A stretch of 64,000 nucleotides of DNA. It comes from Variovorax ginsengisoli. GTDB lineage: Bacteria; Pseudomonadota; Gammaproteobacteria; Burkholderiales; Burkholderiaceae_C. Of this stretch, positions 1 to 8,920 are shown piece by piece. Numbering within the stretch: position 1 is the stretch's first letter; every line of letters starts with the position of its first letter. The stretch spans positions 62,001 to 126,000 of the forward strand of contig NZ_JAUSRO010000012.1 of assembly GCF_030811835.1 (NCBI RefSeq). Direction: 5' to 3'. Position numbers and translations under genes: made by a program. The notes beneath the pieces were generated by a model. It made no database searches. It was not told the DNA's origin and saw only the letters and a program-made list of their open reading frames with translations.

Positions 1-1
1 A

Positions 2-328
2 GGCGCGGACCCAGCGGTCGCCCGGCGCGTGCATGCGCTCGTCATGGCGACCCGGCACGAGGAGCGCCCCGACGGCCCCGACGCCGAATTGCTGATCGAC
101 ATCGACCTGTCGATTCTCGGCGCGCCAGTCGAGCGCTTTGCGCAATACGAGCAGCAGGTCCTTGCTGAATACGCGCACGTGCCCGCTGCCGTGCGCACGC
201 CACGGCGGCGCACGATCCTCCAGCGCTTTCTCGACCGCCCGACGCTCTATCTCACGCCCCCCATGCACGCGCTGCTGGAGATGCCCGCGCGTTGCAACCT
301 GGCACGCTCGATGGCCGCACTGGCCTGA
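2..328 (+). CDS. C-terminal part of a predicted metal-dependent HD-superfamily phosphohydrolase (COG4339-like)
   Basis: The reading frame is open from the left edge, so the gene begins outside the window; the GTG at 29 is only an internal possibility. The visible part has the stretches [12 protein letters not shown] and LAEYAHVP, followed by an arginine-rich segment and [17 protein letters not shown]. This pattern is typical of the end of the COG4339 family of predicted HD-type hydrolases, including the acidic DIDLSILG motif. The N-terminal HD metal ligands are not in the window apart from the histidine in MATRHEE. The natural substrate of the family is unknown to me. It ends 49 bases before glpK, on the same strand. 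Confidence 0.6.
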   Translation, partial: GADPAVARRVHALVMATRHEERPDGPDAELLIDIDLSILGAPVERFAQYEQQVLAEYAHVPAAVRTPRRRTILQRFLDRPTLYLTPPMHALLEMPARCNLARSMAALA

Positions 329-377
329 ACGCGCGTCGCATCCGCTCTTCAAACAACCGAACAGGAGACCGACATCC

Positions 378-1871
378 ATGACCTACCTGCTCGCCCTTGA
401 CCAGGGCACCTCCAGCTCCCGCAGCATCGTGTTCGACCGCCAAGGCCAGATCGTGGCCATGGCGCAGAAAGAGCTCACGCAGATTTACCCCCGCCCTGGC
501 TGGGTCGAGCACGACCCCATGGAAATCTGGAACAGCCAGTTGGCCACCGCGCGTGAAGTGCTGGCCAAGGCCGGTCTGCAGGCGCGCGACATCCATGCCA
601 TCGGCATCACCAACCAGCGCGAAACCACGCTGCTGTGGAACCGCAAGACCGGCCAACCGGTGCACCACGCCATCGTCTGGCAGGACCGCCGCGCCGAGCC
701 GCTGTGCGCCAAGTTGCGGGATGCGGGCCTGGCCGACACCATCCGCGACAAGACCGGCCTGGTGATCGACGCCTACTTCTCCGGCACCAAGCTGCGCTGG
801 CTGCTCGACCACGTGCCGGGCGCGCAGGCGCAGGCCGAGCGTGGCGAGCTCGCCTTCGGCACAGTCGACAGCTGGCTGATCTGGCAGCTCACCGGCGGCA
901 AGGTCCACGTGACGGACGTGAGCAATGCCTCGCGCACCATGCTCTTCAACGTGCATGCCAATGCCTGGGACGTCGATCTGCTCGAAGCCCTGGACATTCC
1001 CGCGGCGCTGCTGCCCGAGGTGAAGCCGTCGAGCGCGCACTTCGCCCATACCGATGCCACCCTGCTCGGCCAGTCGCTGCCCATCGGCGGCGTGGCGGGC
1101 GACCAGCAAAGCGCCCTGTTCGGCCAGGCCTGCTTCGAGGCCGGCATGGCCAAGAACACCTACGGCACGGGCTGCTTCCTTCTGATGCACACCGGCGATG
1201 TGTTCCAGCCGTCGCACAACGGCCTGCTCGTGACCAGCGCGGCACAAACCAGCGCACAGCCTCGCTACGCGATGGAAGGCAGCGTGTTCGTCGGCGGTGC
1301 CGTCGTGCAGTGGCTGCGCGATGGCCTCAAGGCGATCAAGGGCAGCGCAGAGGTGCAGTCGCTCGCCGAGAGCGTGCCCGACGCAGGAGGGGTGATGATG
1401 GTGCCCGCCTTCACCGGCCTGGGTGCACCCTACTGGCACGCCGACGCGCGCGGCACCATCACCGGCCTGACGCGTGGAACCACCGTCGCACACATTGCTC
1501 GCGCCGCGCTGGAGAGCATTGCCTACCAGAGCGCGGCCCTGCTGCAGGCGATGAGCCGCGATGCGCAGGCCGCCGGGGGTGCACCGGTGTCCGAGCTTCG
1601 CGTGGACGGCGGCGCCTGCGTCAACGACCTGCTCATGCAGTTCCAGGCCGACCTGCTCGGCATCCCGGTGGTTCGCCCCGAGGTCACTGAAACCACCGCG
1701 CTGGGCGCCGCCTACCTGGCCGGCCTGTCGACGAGCGTGTACGGCGGGGTTGACGAGATCTCCAAGCTCTGGCGGGTCGAACGCCGCTTCATGCCGACGC
1801 TGGGCCGTCCGCAGGCGCAAGAAGCCATGGCACGCTGGGAGCACGCGGTGCGGCAGGCCACGGCGGCCTGA
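378..1871 (+). CDS. glpK: Glycerol kinase
   Basis: Phosphorylates glycerol with ATP to sn-glycerol 3-phosphate, the entry step of glycerol catabolism in the cytosol. The 497-residue product matches the usual GlpK length of about 500. It opens with the FGGY-kinase phosphate-binding segment [11 protein letters not shown] and continues with [21 protein letters not shown], the central [10 protein letters not shown] and TYGTGCF, and the C-terminal [19 protein letters not shown], all diagnostic of glycerol kinase. The frame stays open upstream to 138, but the ATG at 378 gives the conserved N terminus and has AGGAGA ten bases before it. glpF and glpD are not adjacent, so the kinase is apparently separate from uptake and dehydrogenase genes here. 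Confidence 0.96.
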   Translation: MTYLLALDQGTSSSRSIVFDRQGQIVAMAQKELTQIYPRPGWVEHDPMEIWNSQLATAREVLAKAGLQARDIHAIGITNQRETTLLWNRKTGQPVHHAIVWQDRRAEPLCAKLRDAGLADTIRDKTGLVIDAYFSGTKLRWLLDHVPGAQAQAERGELAFGTVDSWLIWQLTGGKVHVTDVSNASRTMLFNVHANAWDVDLLEALDIPAALLPEVKPSSAHFAHTDATLLGQSLPIGGVAGDQQSALFGQACFEAGMAKNTYGTGCFLLMHTGDVFQPSHNGLLVTSAAQTSAQPRYAMEGSVFVGGAVVQWLRDGLKAIKGSAEVQSLAESVPDAGGVMMVPAFTGLGAPYWHADARGTITGLTRGTTVAHIARAALESIAYQSAALLQAMSRDAQAAGGAPVSELRVDGGACVNDLLMQFQADLLGIPVVRPEVTETTALGAAYLAGLSTSVYGGVDEISKLWRVERRFMPTLGRPQAQEAMARWEHAVRQATAA

Positions 1872-1883
1872 GCGCCTGCGCTG

Positions 1884-1904
1884 AAGGCCGAAAGCCTTTT
1901 TGCT
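1884..1904 (+). terminator. Probable terminator after glpK
   Basis: A short hairpin, AAGGC-CGAAA-GCCTT, sits 13 bases after the glpK stop codon and runs into a T-rich stretch. The stem is only five pairs, so it may be weak. It lies before the separately oriented fecR-like gene. Confidence 0.45.
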
Positions 1905-1958
1905 TGGGCAATCACCGGCCGCGCGCAGGCGGACAATCGGGCTGCAACGTATGCCCCG

Positions 1959-2771
1959 ATGAACGATCCACACTCCCCGCCACCCGACGCCGCACGCCAG
2001 CATGAAGAAATGCGTGAATGGAGCGCGCGCCGCAGCCGCAGCGAATGGAAACTGTCGGATGAAAAGGCCTTCCAGGCGTGGCTGGCCGGTGATCCAAAGC
2101 GCCTGGCGGCGCTCACGCAATGGGAAGAAGGCGAGCCATGCTCCCCAGAGCCGATTCCGCCCGAGGCCATCGCCATGCTGCGACGCCAGCTGGCGCGCGA
2201 CCGGGCCGAAGAGACAGACCGTCGGTCGTCGATCCAGTCCCTGCGCCCGCGCGCCTTGCGCCCGGGCGTGGCACTCACTGCGCTGATCATGGTGGCAGCC
2301 GCCGCCGCATTGCTGGGCTGGCAGAATTGGCAGGCCCGACCGGTGTACACCGCCGCGTTCGATGCGCCTGACGGCCAGCCCAATGATGTGCGCCTGCCCG
2401 ATGGCAGCCGCCTTCGGCTCGACGCCGCCACGCATCTGGAGGTCCATTACTACCGTCAACGCCGCGAACTCTCGTTGCGGGACGGCCGGGTTTCACTCAC
2501 GGTGCGCAACGACATCGACCGCCCGTTCGACGTCCTGGCCGGCCCGCTGCGGGTCCAGACACCGGGCGCGCGCTTTGCCGTGCAGCACACGCCAGAGGTC
2601 GCCGGCCGTGACGGGGTGCAGGTGAGCGTCGAGCAAGGCCGCGTCGGCCTGATGCAGCGCAACGACGATCCATCGGCCGAGCCCGCTGCGGTGCTGCAGG
2701 GCGGCCAGCAGATCGCGAGCGACCGGCAGGGTCACATGGGGCCTGTCATGCCCTTGCCGTCAGCGAGCTGA
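1959..2771 (+). CDS. FecR-family membrane-anchored regulator, without an adjacent sigma factor
   Basis: FecR proteins are inner-membrane anti-sigma factors or sensors that pass a periplasmic signal from a TonB-dependent receptor to an ECF sigma factor. This 270-residue protein has the expected layout: a cytosolic N-terminal segment with WSARRSRSEWKLSDEKAFQAWL (DUF4880-like), one membrane segment around residues 100-118 (VALTALIMVAAAAALLGW), then a periplasmic FecR domain with VRLPDGSRLRLDAAT, the REL.LRDGRVSL stretch and TPGARFAV. It is slightly shorter than the usual 310-330 residues and lacks the C-terminal secretin/TonB-like extension. Neither neighbour is an ECF sigma factor or a TonB-dependent receptor, so its partner must be elsewhere or lost. 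Confidence 0.85.
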   Translation: MNDPHSPPPDAARQHEEMREWSARRSRSEWKLSDEKAFQAWLAGDPKRLAALTQWEEGEPCSPEPIPPEAIAMLRRQLARDRAEETDRRSSIQSLRPRALRPGVALTALIMVAAAAALLGWQNWQARPVYTAAFDAPDGQPNDVRLPDGSRLRLDAATHLEVHYYRQRRELSLRDGRVSLTVRNDIDRPFDVLAGPLRVQTPGARFAVQHTPEVAGRDGVQVSVEQGRVGLMQRNDDPSAEPAAVLQGGQQIASDRQGHMGPVMPLPSAS

Positions 2772-2805
2772 GCAAGGACGAGGGTGAGGCCAGGGGCGAG
2801 GTGCG

Positions 2806-3585
2806 TTACTTTCCCACCAGCTGGACGAAGCGCTCCGCCTCGAAGCTTTCCTCGCGCGCCGCATCGCACGGCACGCAGTCGTCGGTCTTGCCCGGCTGGG
2901 CTGCGAGCTTTTCGATGGCCTGCCAGAGCAGCGCGATCTGGTGCTCCTGTCCCGCAGCGCTGTCGATCAGGCCGCGCATGGCCTGGCTCAGCGGGTCGTC
3001 CTCGAGCGTGATGCCGTAGGCGTTGAACTTGCGCCGGTCGTTGGAAGTCACGTCCGGGCTGGCCCCCGCCTTCGAGAGGATGATGCGCGCCGGAATGCCC
3101 ACGGCGGTCGCTCCCGCGGGCACCGGCTTGATGACCACTGCGTTGCTGCCGATCTTGGCGCCATCCCCCACCACGAAGCCGCCGAGCACCTTGGCGCCCG
3201 CGCTCACCACCACATCACGACCCAGTGTCGGATGGCGCTTGACGCCCTTGTAGAGCGAGGTACCGCCCAGCGTGACGCCCTGGTAGATGGTGCAGCCGTC
3301 ACCGATCTCGGCGGTCTCGCCGACCACCACGCCCATGGCATGGTCGAAGAACACACGCTCGCCGAGCCTGGCGCCCGGGTGGATTTCGATGCCGGTCACC
3401 CAGCGTGAGAACTGCGAGACGAAGCGGCCACACCACTTGAGCCCATGCGTCCAGCACCAGTGCGCCGCACGATGCAGCACCACGGCATGGAAGCCGGGGT
3501 ACAGGGTGATCACTTCCCAGTGCGAACGCGCGGCCGGGTCGCGATCGAGGATGCACTGGATGTCGGAACGCAGGCGCGAGAACAT
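2806..3585 (-). CDS. cysE: Serine O-acetyltransferase
   Basis: Makes O-acetyl-L-serine from serine and acetyl-CoA, the committed step of cysteine synthesis. The 259-residue product has the N-terminal helical domain (RSDIQCILDRDPAARS, HRAAHW) followed by the left-handed beta-helix repeats (GIEIHPGARLG, MGVVVGETAEIGDG, YQGVTLGGT, KRHPTLG, VVSAGAKVLGG, VGDGAKIGSNAVV). The longer open frame reaches 4794, but the ATG at 3585 gives the normal CysE start. The tail carries a pair of cysteines (DDCVPC) and ends in lysine instead of the C-terminal isoleucine with which E. coli CysE docks into CysK. It is downstream of trmJ, 35 bases away on the same strand, so the two may be cotranscribed. Confidence 0.95.
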   Translation of the reverse strand: MFSRLRSDIQCILDRDPAARSHWEVITLYPGFHAVVLHRAAHWCWTHGLKWCGRFVSQFSRWVTGIEIHPGARLGERVFFDHAMGVVVGETAEIGDGCTIYQGVTLGGTSLYKGVKRHPTLGRDVVVSAGAKVLGGFVVGDGAKIGSNAVVIKPVPAGATAVGIPARIILSKAGASPDVTSNDRRKFNAYGITLEDDPLSQAMRGLIDSAAGQEHQIALLWQAIEKLAAQPGKTDDCVPCDAAREESFEAERFVQLVGK

Positions 3586-3620
3586 GGATAGGGTCGTTGT
3601 AGGTACGGCGGCAGATGAGT

Positions 3621-4370
3621 CTAAAGGTTCGCGTCGTCGCCCGTGGCCGCGGGGGGCCTGGACTCGGCCATGGCCTTGGCGATGCCGCGCAGGATGTGGA
3701 TTTCTTCGGGCGTGGGCTGGGCGCGGTTGAAGAGCTGCTGCAGCCGCGGCATCAGCTTCTTGGGCGCGGCCGGGTCGAGAAAGCCGATCTGCACCAGCGA
3801 GCGTTCCCAGTGGTCGAGCATGCCGGCGACCGCCCGGGCGTCGGCCGCCTGCATGGGCGCCGTCGCCTCGTGCACCGGAAAGCCGCCCAGCGCCAGGCGC
3901 CATTCGTAGGCGATCAGCTGAATGGCCGCACCCAGGTTGAGCGAGCCGAACTTCGGATCCGCCGGGATGCTCAGCGCCACGTTGCAGCGGTAGACGTCCT
4001 CGTTGCGCATGCCGAAGCGCTCGGAGCCGAAAAGAAAGCCGACGTGCTGCGGCGGGTCGCTGCGGGCCAGGGGCTCGAGGTGCTCGCGCGGCGTGCGGGT
4101 CGGCGGACCGAAGTCCCGCGGGATCATCGCCGTCGCGCACAGGTGGGTGACGCCATCGAGCGCCTCGTCGAGCGTCTCGACGATGCGGGCGTTGGCCAGC
4201 ACGTCGAGGGCGCCGCTGGCGCGCTGGATGGTTTCTTCGCGCCGCAGCACGTTGGCCCAGCGGGGCGCCACCAGCACGAGGTCGCCGAAGCCCATGGTCT
4301 TCATGGCGCGGGCGGCGGCGCCGACGTTGCCGGCGTGGCTGGTCTGGATCAGGATGAAGCGGGTGCGCAT
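3621..4370 (-). CDS. trmJ: tRNA (cytidine/uridine-2'-O-)-methyltransferase TrmJ
   Basis: SPOUT-class methyltransferase that 2'-O-methylates position 32 of tRNAs using S-adenosylmethionine. The 249-residue protein shows the SpoU motifs: motif 1 [18 protein letters not shown] near the N terminus, motif 2 [10 protein letters not shown], and motif 3 [13 protein letters not shown]. The C-terminal dimerisation extension with [14 protein letters not shown] and EEIHILRGI is typical of TrmJ rather than TrmL. The start at 4370 ([10 protein letters not shown]) places motif 1 at the usual distance. It is divergent from suhB across a 128-base gap, an order I know from related betaproteobacteria. Confidence 0.92.
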   Translation of the reverse strand: MRTRFILIQTSHAGNVGAAARAMKTMGFGDLVLVAPRWANVLRREETIQRASGALDVLANARIVETLDEALDGVTHLCATAMIPRDFGPPTRTPREHLEPLARSDPPQHVGFLFGSERFGMRNEDVYRCNVALSIPADPKFGSLNLGAAIQLIAYEWRLALGGFPVHEATAPMQAADARAVAGMLDHWERSLVQIGFLDPAAPKKLMPRLQQLFNRAQPTPEEIHILRGIAKAMAESRPPAATGDDANL

Positions 4371-4498
4371 GGAAGCTAACGAAAAAGACGGGTACAACCC
4401 GAAAAAGCGGCAAGCCGGTAAAATGCCCCGATTCTCGCCGCCCGCATCGCCGGACCGCATTTCCCGGGCCCCTGCCCCACCTGCTCTTCCCACAATCC

Positions 4499-5554
4499 AT
4501 GTCGTCGCCCAATCTCCATCCCATGCTCAACGTGGCCGTCAAGGCCGCCCGCGCCGCCGGTGCCATCATCAACCGCGCTGCGCTGGACGTCGAAGCCGTT
4601 CGCATCTCGCAAAAGCAGGTCAACGACTTCGTGACCGAGGTGGACCACGCAGCCGAGCAGGTCATCATCGAGACCCTGCTGACCGCGTACCCGGGCCACG
4701 GCATCCTCGCGGAAGAGTCGGGCAACACGCACGGCGCGCAGGATTCGGAATTCGTCTGGATCATCGATCCGCTCGACGGCACCACCAACTTCATCCACGG
4801 TTTCCCGTTCTACTGCGTGTCGATCGCCCTGGCCGTGCGCGGCAAGATCGAGCAGGCGGTGGTCTACGACCCGAGCCGCAACGACCTGTTCACGGCCACC
4901 AAGGGCCGCGGCGCCTACATGAACGACCGCCGCCTGCGCGTGAGCAAGCGCACCCGCCTGACCGAATGCCTGATTTCCACGGGCTTCCCTTTCCGCGCCG
5001 GCGACAACTTCAAGCAGTACCTGGCCATCATGGCCGACGTGATGCCGAAAATGGCCGGTCTGCGCCGCCCCGGCGCCGCAGCGCTCGACCTGGCCTACGT
5101 GGCGGCCGGCTTCACCGACGGCTTCTTCGAAACCGGCCTCCAGCCGTGGGACGTGGCGGCGGGCTCGCTGCTGGTGACCGAGGCGGGTGGCCTGGTCGGC
5201 AACTTCACGGGCGAACCGGAATTCATGGAACAGCGCGAATGCCTGGCCGGTGCACCGCGCATCTACGGCCAGCTGGTGCCGCTGCTCGCCAAGTACTCCA
5301 AGTTTGCCGGGGTCGACGACAAGATGCGTGCGAGCGACCGCATGCGTGCCGTGTCGGCGTCGACCAAGCCCAACGCCGACGAATCCGTGGACCTGTACGC
5401 ACGCAGCACCGTGACCGAACTGGACGCGCCCGAAGCCGAAGCACCCGCTGCAGCCGCACCGGCCGCGCCTGTGCAGCGCAAGCTCACGCGCATCCGCCGC
5501 GACGCACCTGACGCGCCGCGCGAACCCAACGGAAACGGCAACACCGGCGCCTGA
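4499..5554 (+). CDS. suhB: Inositol-1-monophosphatase family protein SuhB, with a long C-terminal tail
   Basis: Mg-dependent, lithium-sensitive phosphatase fold; in E. coli SuhB also takes part in rRNA antitermination. Both family signatures are present: the metal site DPLDGTTNF with the upstream ILAEESG, and the C-terminal [17 protein letters not shown]. The catalytic domain ends near residue 275, close to the full E. coli length of 267. A further 75 or so residues form an Ala/Pro-rich tail with an RKLTRIRRD stretch, low in complexity and probably disordered. The E. coli-like start would be the ATG at 4523 ([13 protein letters not shown]); 4499 is the more upstream choice. A TAAAAT at 4419-4424 could be the -10 element. 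The stop codon overlaps the next start as TGATG. Confidence 0.93.
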   Translation: MSSPNLHPMLNVAVKAARAAGAIINRAALDVEAVRISQKQVNDFVTEVDHAAEQVIIETLLTAYPGHGILAEESGNTHGAQDSEFVWIIDPLDGTTNFIHGFPFYCVSIALAVRGKIEQAVVYDPSRNDLFTATKGRGAYMNDRRLRVSKRTRLTECLISTGFPFRAGDNFKQYLAIMADVMPKMAGLRRPGAAALDLAYVAAGFTDGFFETGLQPWDVAAGSLLVTEAGGLVGNFTGEPEFMEQRECLAGAPRIYGQLVPLLAKYSKFAGVDDKMRASDRMRAVSASTKPNADESVDLYARSTVTELDAPEAEAPAAAAPAAPVQRKLTRIRRDAPDAPREPNGNGNTGA

Positions 5555-7779
5555 TGCAGCGCGAGGGCGCGGCCGGTCGGTTTCGCGCGGCACTGCGTGT
5601 CGCGTTGAGCCACTACATCACCAACGGGATGTCCGTTGCGTTCGGGCTCCTGCTGATTTCTGCCGGGGTCCATTTCTGGCTGGGCACGGCCGCCGGCGCG
5701 GCTGCAGCCGTGGGCGTGATCGTGGCTTCGCCGCCCGACCTTGCCGCGCCGCGCCGCGGCAAGTTCCTGCAGATGCTGCCGGCACCGCTGATCAGCCTGC
5801 CGCTCTTCTTCGGCGTGCAGTTGCTGCACGCAGCGCCGATCCGGCTGGGCCTGCTGCTCGTGCCGGCCACTTTTTTCGCCTTCATCCTGATGGCCTGGGG
5901 CAAGCGTGGCATCCCGATCGCCATCGCGATCATGCTGGCGATGGTGTTCTCCATCGCCACGCAAAAGCCCGCGGATTTCGATGAAGCGGTCCACCGGTCG
6001 CTGCTATTCGGCCTGGGCGCCGGCTTGTACGTGGTCTACGCCACGCTGGCCAACCTGGCACTCAACGCCCGCTACCGGGTGCAGGCCATCGCCGACGTGC
6101 TGCTCTCGCTCGCACAGCTCATGCGAACCGAAGCCCAGCAGTTCAGCGCACGCGACGACACCCACGACATCCGCGACGTGCCCGCACCGCTGCTGGGCCA
6201 GCTGCTGCGCCAGCAGGCGGCGCTGGCCGACCAGATGCAGGCCACGCGCGATCTGGTGCTCGAATCGCCACGCACCCCGCGGCGCCAGAAGCTCGCGGGC
6301 ATGCTGGTGGTGCTCATCGAAATGCGCGACCAGTTGCTTGCCAGCGAGCTCGACCTCGACGCACTGCGACTGGACTCCGCCCACGCCAGCGCGCTGGTCG
6401 AAATGCGCCATGTGATGGAGGCCCTGGCCGACGACACCGCCGCGCTGGCCGACGCCCTGCTGATGGGTCGCACGCCACCGCGTGTGGTCGACCGGCGACC
6501 TCGTCTGACGGAGATTCGCGTGACCGACACGCCCGGCACGCGCGTGCTGGCCGGACCGACCCCTGCGATGCTGGCACGCGGCCTGGCCAGCCGCATCGGC
6601 CACATCAACGACGAAGTGGTGCGCCTGTCGGCCATGGCGCGGGGCGAGCTCGCACCCGACCTCGCGGTGGTGCGCGCCAACTGGCAGATGTTCGTGAGCC
6701 CGACCGCCTGGTCGCTGCGGCCGTTCGCCACGCTGTGGCGCTGGGACGCACCGCCGCTGCGCCACGCCATCCGTGCGGCACTGGCGATGGCGGTGGGCTA
6801 TGCCATCGCCGTGTCGCTGCCCTGGGGCTCGCACGACTACTGGATCCTGTTGACCATCGTGGTGGTGCTGCGCGGCAGCCTGTCGCAGACGCTGGAGCGT
6901 CGCAACCACCGGGTCGCCGGCACGCTGCTGGGCTGCGTGCTTGCCGTGGGGCTGCTCTCGGCCCACCCCAGCGGCCTGGCGCTGCTGATCGCGCTGACGC
7001 TGGCACAGGCCGTGGCGCACGGTTTTGCGGTGCGGCGCTACATGATCACCGCCGTCGCCGCCACCGTGCTCGGCCTGACGCAGGCCCACATGCTCAACAC
7101 CGGGGTCAGCACCACCTTCGCGCTGGTCGAACGCGTGGCCGACACACTGATCGGTGCCACGCTGGCCTGGGCCTTCTGCTACGTGCTGCCGTCCTGGGAA
7201 CGTACCCAGCTGCCGGCACTGGTGGCACGCACGCTCAAGGCGCAGGCGCACCATGCGCGGCTGGCGCTCGGCCTGGGCCAGTTGCATGCGATCGACAGCA
7301 GCCCCGAACTCGAATGGCGGCTGGCGCGGCGCGAGGCCTTCGACAGCCTGTCTGCACTGGTGCAGGCCACGCAGCGCTCGCTGTCCGAACCGCGTGCGGT
7401 GCGTCCGCCGATCGAGCCGCTGGAGCATCTGCAGGCGCACAGTTACCAGTTGCTCGCGCAGCTCAGCGCAGTGAAATCCATGCTGGTGCTGCGGCGGGAC
7501 CGACTCACGCCGGCCGAGGTCGAGGGGCCGCTGGCGCGCACGGCCGCACGAATTGAAGAAGCGATCGGAACTGCGCCGCGCACAGGCACTCACACCCCCG
7601 AGAGTCCCGGTGCGAGCACCCTGGCCGGCCCGGTGCCACTGCCCGACCCGTTCGACAACGACATCAGCCCCTGGCTGCTGCGCCGGCTCGACCTCGCGAC
7701 CGCCCTCGCCACGCAATTGCGCGACGACGCGGCACGCATCCTGCAACCCCTTAGCGAGAAAAGCACACCCCCCGCCTGA
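5554..7779 (+). CDS. FUSC-family inner-membrane protein (YccS/aromatic-acid exporter-like)
   Basis: A 741-residue membrane protein with two blocks of transmembrane helices, about residues 20-165 and 405-545, each followed by a long soluble region. This is the arrangement of FUSC proteins such as YccS and AaeB. The second block contains WILLTIVVVLRGSLSQTLERRNHRVAGTLLGC, matching the FUSC core in which tandem arginines follow a membrane helix. AaeB exports aromatic carboxylic acids, but the substrate here cannot be read from sequence. Its ATG overlaps the suhB stop, and its own stop overlaps the mscS start in the same TGATG manner, so the three genes are probably translated in a coupled way. 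Confidence 0.85.
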   Translation: MQREGAAGRFRAALRVALSHYITNGMSVAFGLLLISAGVHFWLGTAAGAAAAVGVIVASPPDLAAPRRGKFLQMLPAPLISLPLFFGVQLLHAAPIRLGLLLVPATFFAFILMAWGKRGIPIAIAIMLAMVFSIATQKPADFDEAVHRSLLFGLGAGLYVVYATLANLALNARYRVQAIADVLLSLAQLMRTEAQQFSARDDTHDIRDVPAPLLGQLLRQQAALADQMQATRDLVLESPRTPRRQKLAGMLVVLIEMRDQLLASELDLDALRLDSAHASALVEMRHVMEALADDTAALADALLMGRTPPRVVDRRPRLTEIRVTDTPGTRVLAGPTPAMLARGLASRIGHINDEVVRLSAMARGELAPDLAVVRANWQMFVSPTAWSLRPFATLWRWDAPPLRHAIRAALAMAVGYAIAVSLPWGSHDYWILLTIVVVLRGSLSQTLERRNHRVAGTLLGCVLAVGLLSAHPSGLALLIALTLAQAVAHGFAVRRYMITAVAATVLGLTQAHMLNTGVSTTFALVERVADTLIGATLAWAFCYVLPSWERTQLPALVARTLKAQAHHARLALGLGQLHAIDSSPELEWRLARREAFDSLSALVQATQRSLSEPRAVRPPIEPLEHLQAHSYQLLAQLSAVKSMLVLRRDRLTPAEVEGPLARTAARIEEAIGTAPRTGTHTPESPGASTLAGPVPLPDPFDNDISPWLLRRLDLATALATQLRDDAARILQPLSEKSTPPA

Positions 7780-8897
7780 TGACCAAGGAAATGATCCTCT
7801 CCCATCCGTGGTTCGGCCCGATCGTGGCCGCACTGATCGCCATTCCGCTCGCCCTGCTGCTGCACCGGCTGAGTGTGATCGTGCTGCGCCGCGTGACACG
7901 CAGCACGCCTGCACTGCACATGATGCTGCTCAAGATCAGCGCACCGGCGCGCTTCGTGCTGCCGCTCATCGCGCTGCAGGCGGTATGGCAAGGAGCACCG
8001 GACGACCTGAAGTTCATCGCCAGCATTCGCCATGTCAACGGCCTGCTGCTCATTGCGACCAGCACCTGGCTGGCCGCGCGTGCCGTCAATGGCATTGCCG
8101 ACGGTGTGCTCGCACGCAACCCCTACGACGTGTCGGACAACCTGCGCGCGCGCAGCATCCTCACCCAGACGCGCGTGCTTGCGCGCACCGCCAGCAGCGT
8201 GCTGGTCGTCGCCGGCGCGGCCATGATGCTCATGACCTTTCCTGGCGCGCGGCAGGTCGGTGCCAGCCTGCTGGCGTCGGCGGGCGTCATCGGTATCGTG
8301 GCCGGCCTGGCGGCCAAGCCGGTGTTCAGCAACCTGATCGCCGGCCTGCAGATCGCGCTGGCCCAGCCGATCCGCATCGACGACGTGCTGGTGGTCGAAG
8401 GCGAATGGGGCCGGGTCGAGGAGATCACCGGCACCTTCGTCGTGCTGAAGATCTGGGACGACCGGCGCCTCATCCTGCCGCTGTCGTATTTCATCGAGAA
8501 GCCGTTCCAGAACTGGACACGCCATTCGTCTCAACTGCTTGGCTCGGTCTTCATCTACGCCGACTACAGCATGCCACTGGCACCGCTGCGCGAGGAGGTC
8601 GAGCGGCTGGTCAAGGCTGCGCCGCAATGGGACGGGCGCTTCTTCAACCTGCAGGTGACCGACACCACCGAACGCACCATGCAGCTGCGCGTGCTGTGCA
8701 CGGCCGCATCGTCGTCGCTCGCCTTCGACCTGCGCTGCGCGGTGCGCGAAGGCGTGATCGACTTCATGCAGCGCGAGTACCCGCAGGGGCTGCCACGCCT
8801 GCGGGTGGAAGAATCGGCCGGCGCCCCAGAACGGCCCGCCGATGCGCCCGTGCCCCTGCGTTCCGCACCGCCGACACTGCCGCCGAACGCGGTGTAA
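7779..8897 (+). CDS. MscS-family mechanosensitive ion channel
   Basis: Small-conductance tension-gated channels of the inner membrane that release solutes on osmotic downshock. The 372-residue protein has four hydrophobic segments up to about residue 185. The pore-lining helix follows, with the Ala/Gly-rich LLASAGVIGIVAGLAAKPVFSNLIAGLQIAL, then the conserved beta-domain entry QPIRIDDVLVVEGEWGRVEEI and the NWTR stretch. The C terminus is a short Pro/Ala-rich tail. Translationally coupled to the FUSC gene. Pairing a FUSC transporter with an MscS channel suggests an envelope or efflux function, but this is inference from position only. Confidence 0.9.
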   Translation: MTKEMILSHPWFGPIVAALIAIPLALLLHRLSVIVLRRVTRSTPALHMMLLKISAPARFVLPLIALQAVWQGAPDDLKFIASIRHVNGLLLIATSTWLAARAVNGIADGVLARNPYDVSDNLRARSILTQTRVLARTASSVLVVAGAAMMLMTFPGARQVGASLLASAGVIGIVAGLAAKPVFSNLIAGLQIALAQPIRIDDVLVVEGEWGRVEEITGTFVVLKIWDDRRLILPLSYFIEKPFQNWTRHSSQLLGSVFIYADYSMPLAPLREEVERLVKAAPQWDGRFFNLQVTDTTERTMQLRVLCTAASSSLAFDLRCAVREGVIDFMQREYPQGLPRLRVEESAGAPERPADAPVPLRSAPPTLPPNAV

Positions 8898-8920
8898 AAC
8901 TGTTCTCAGAAAACCGCTCC

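Noticed and set aside
252..2459. Long open frame of about 735 codons on the minus strand opposite glpK and the fecR-like gene
   Set aside because: It lies entirely opposite two recognisable genes and its translation has no family features; long antisense frames are expected in high-GC DNA.
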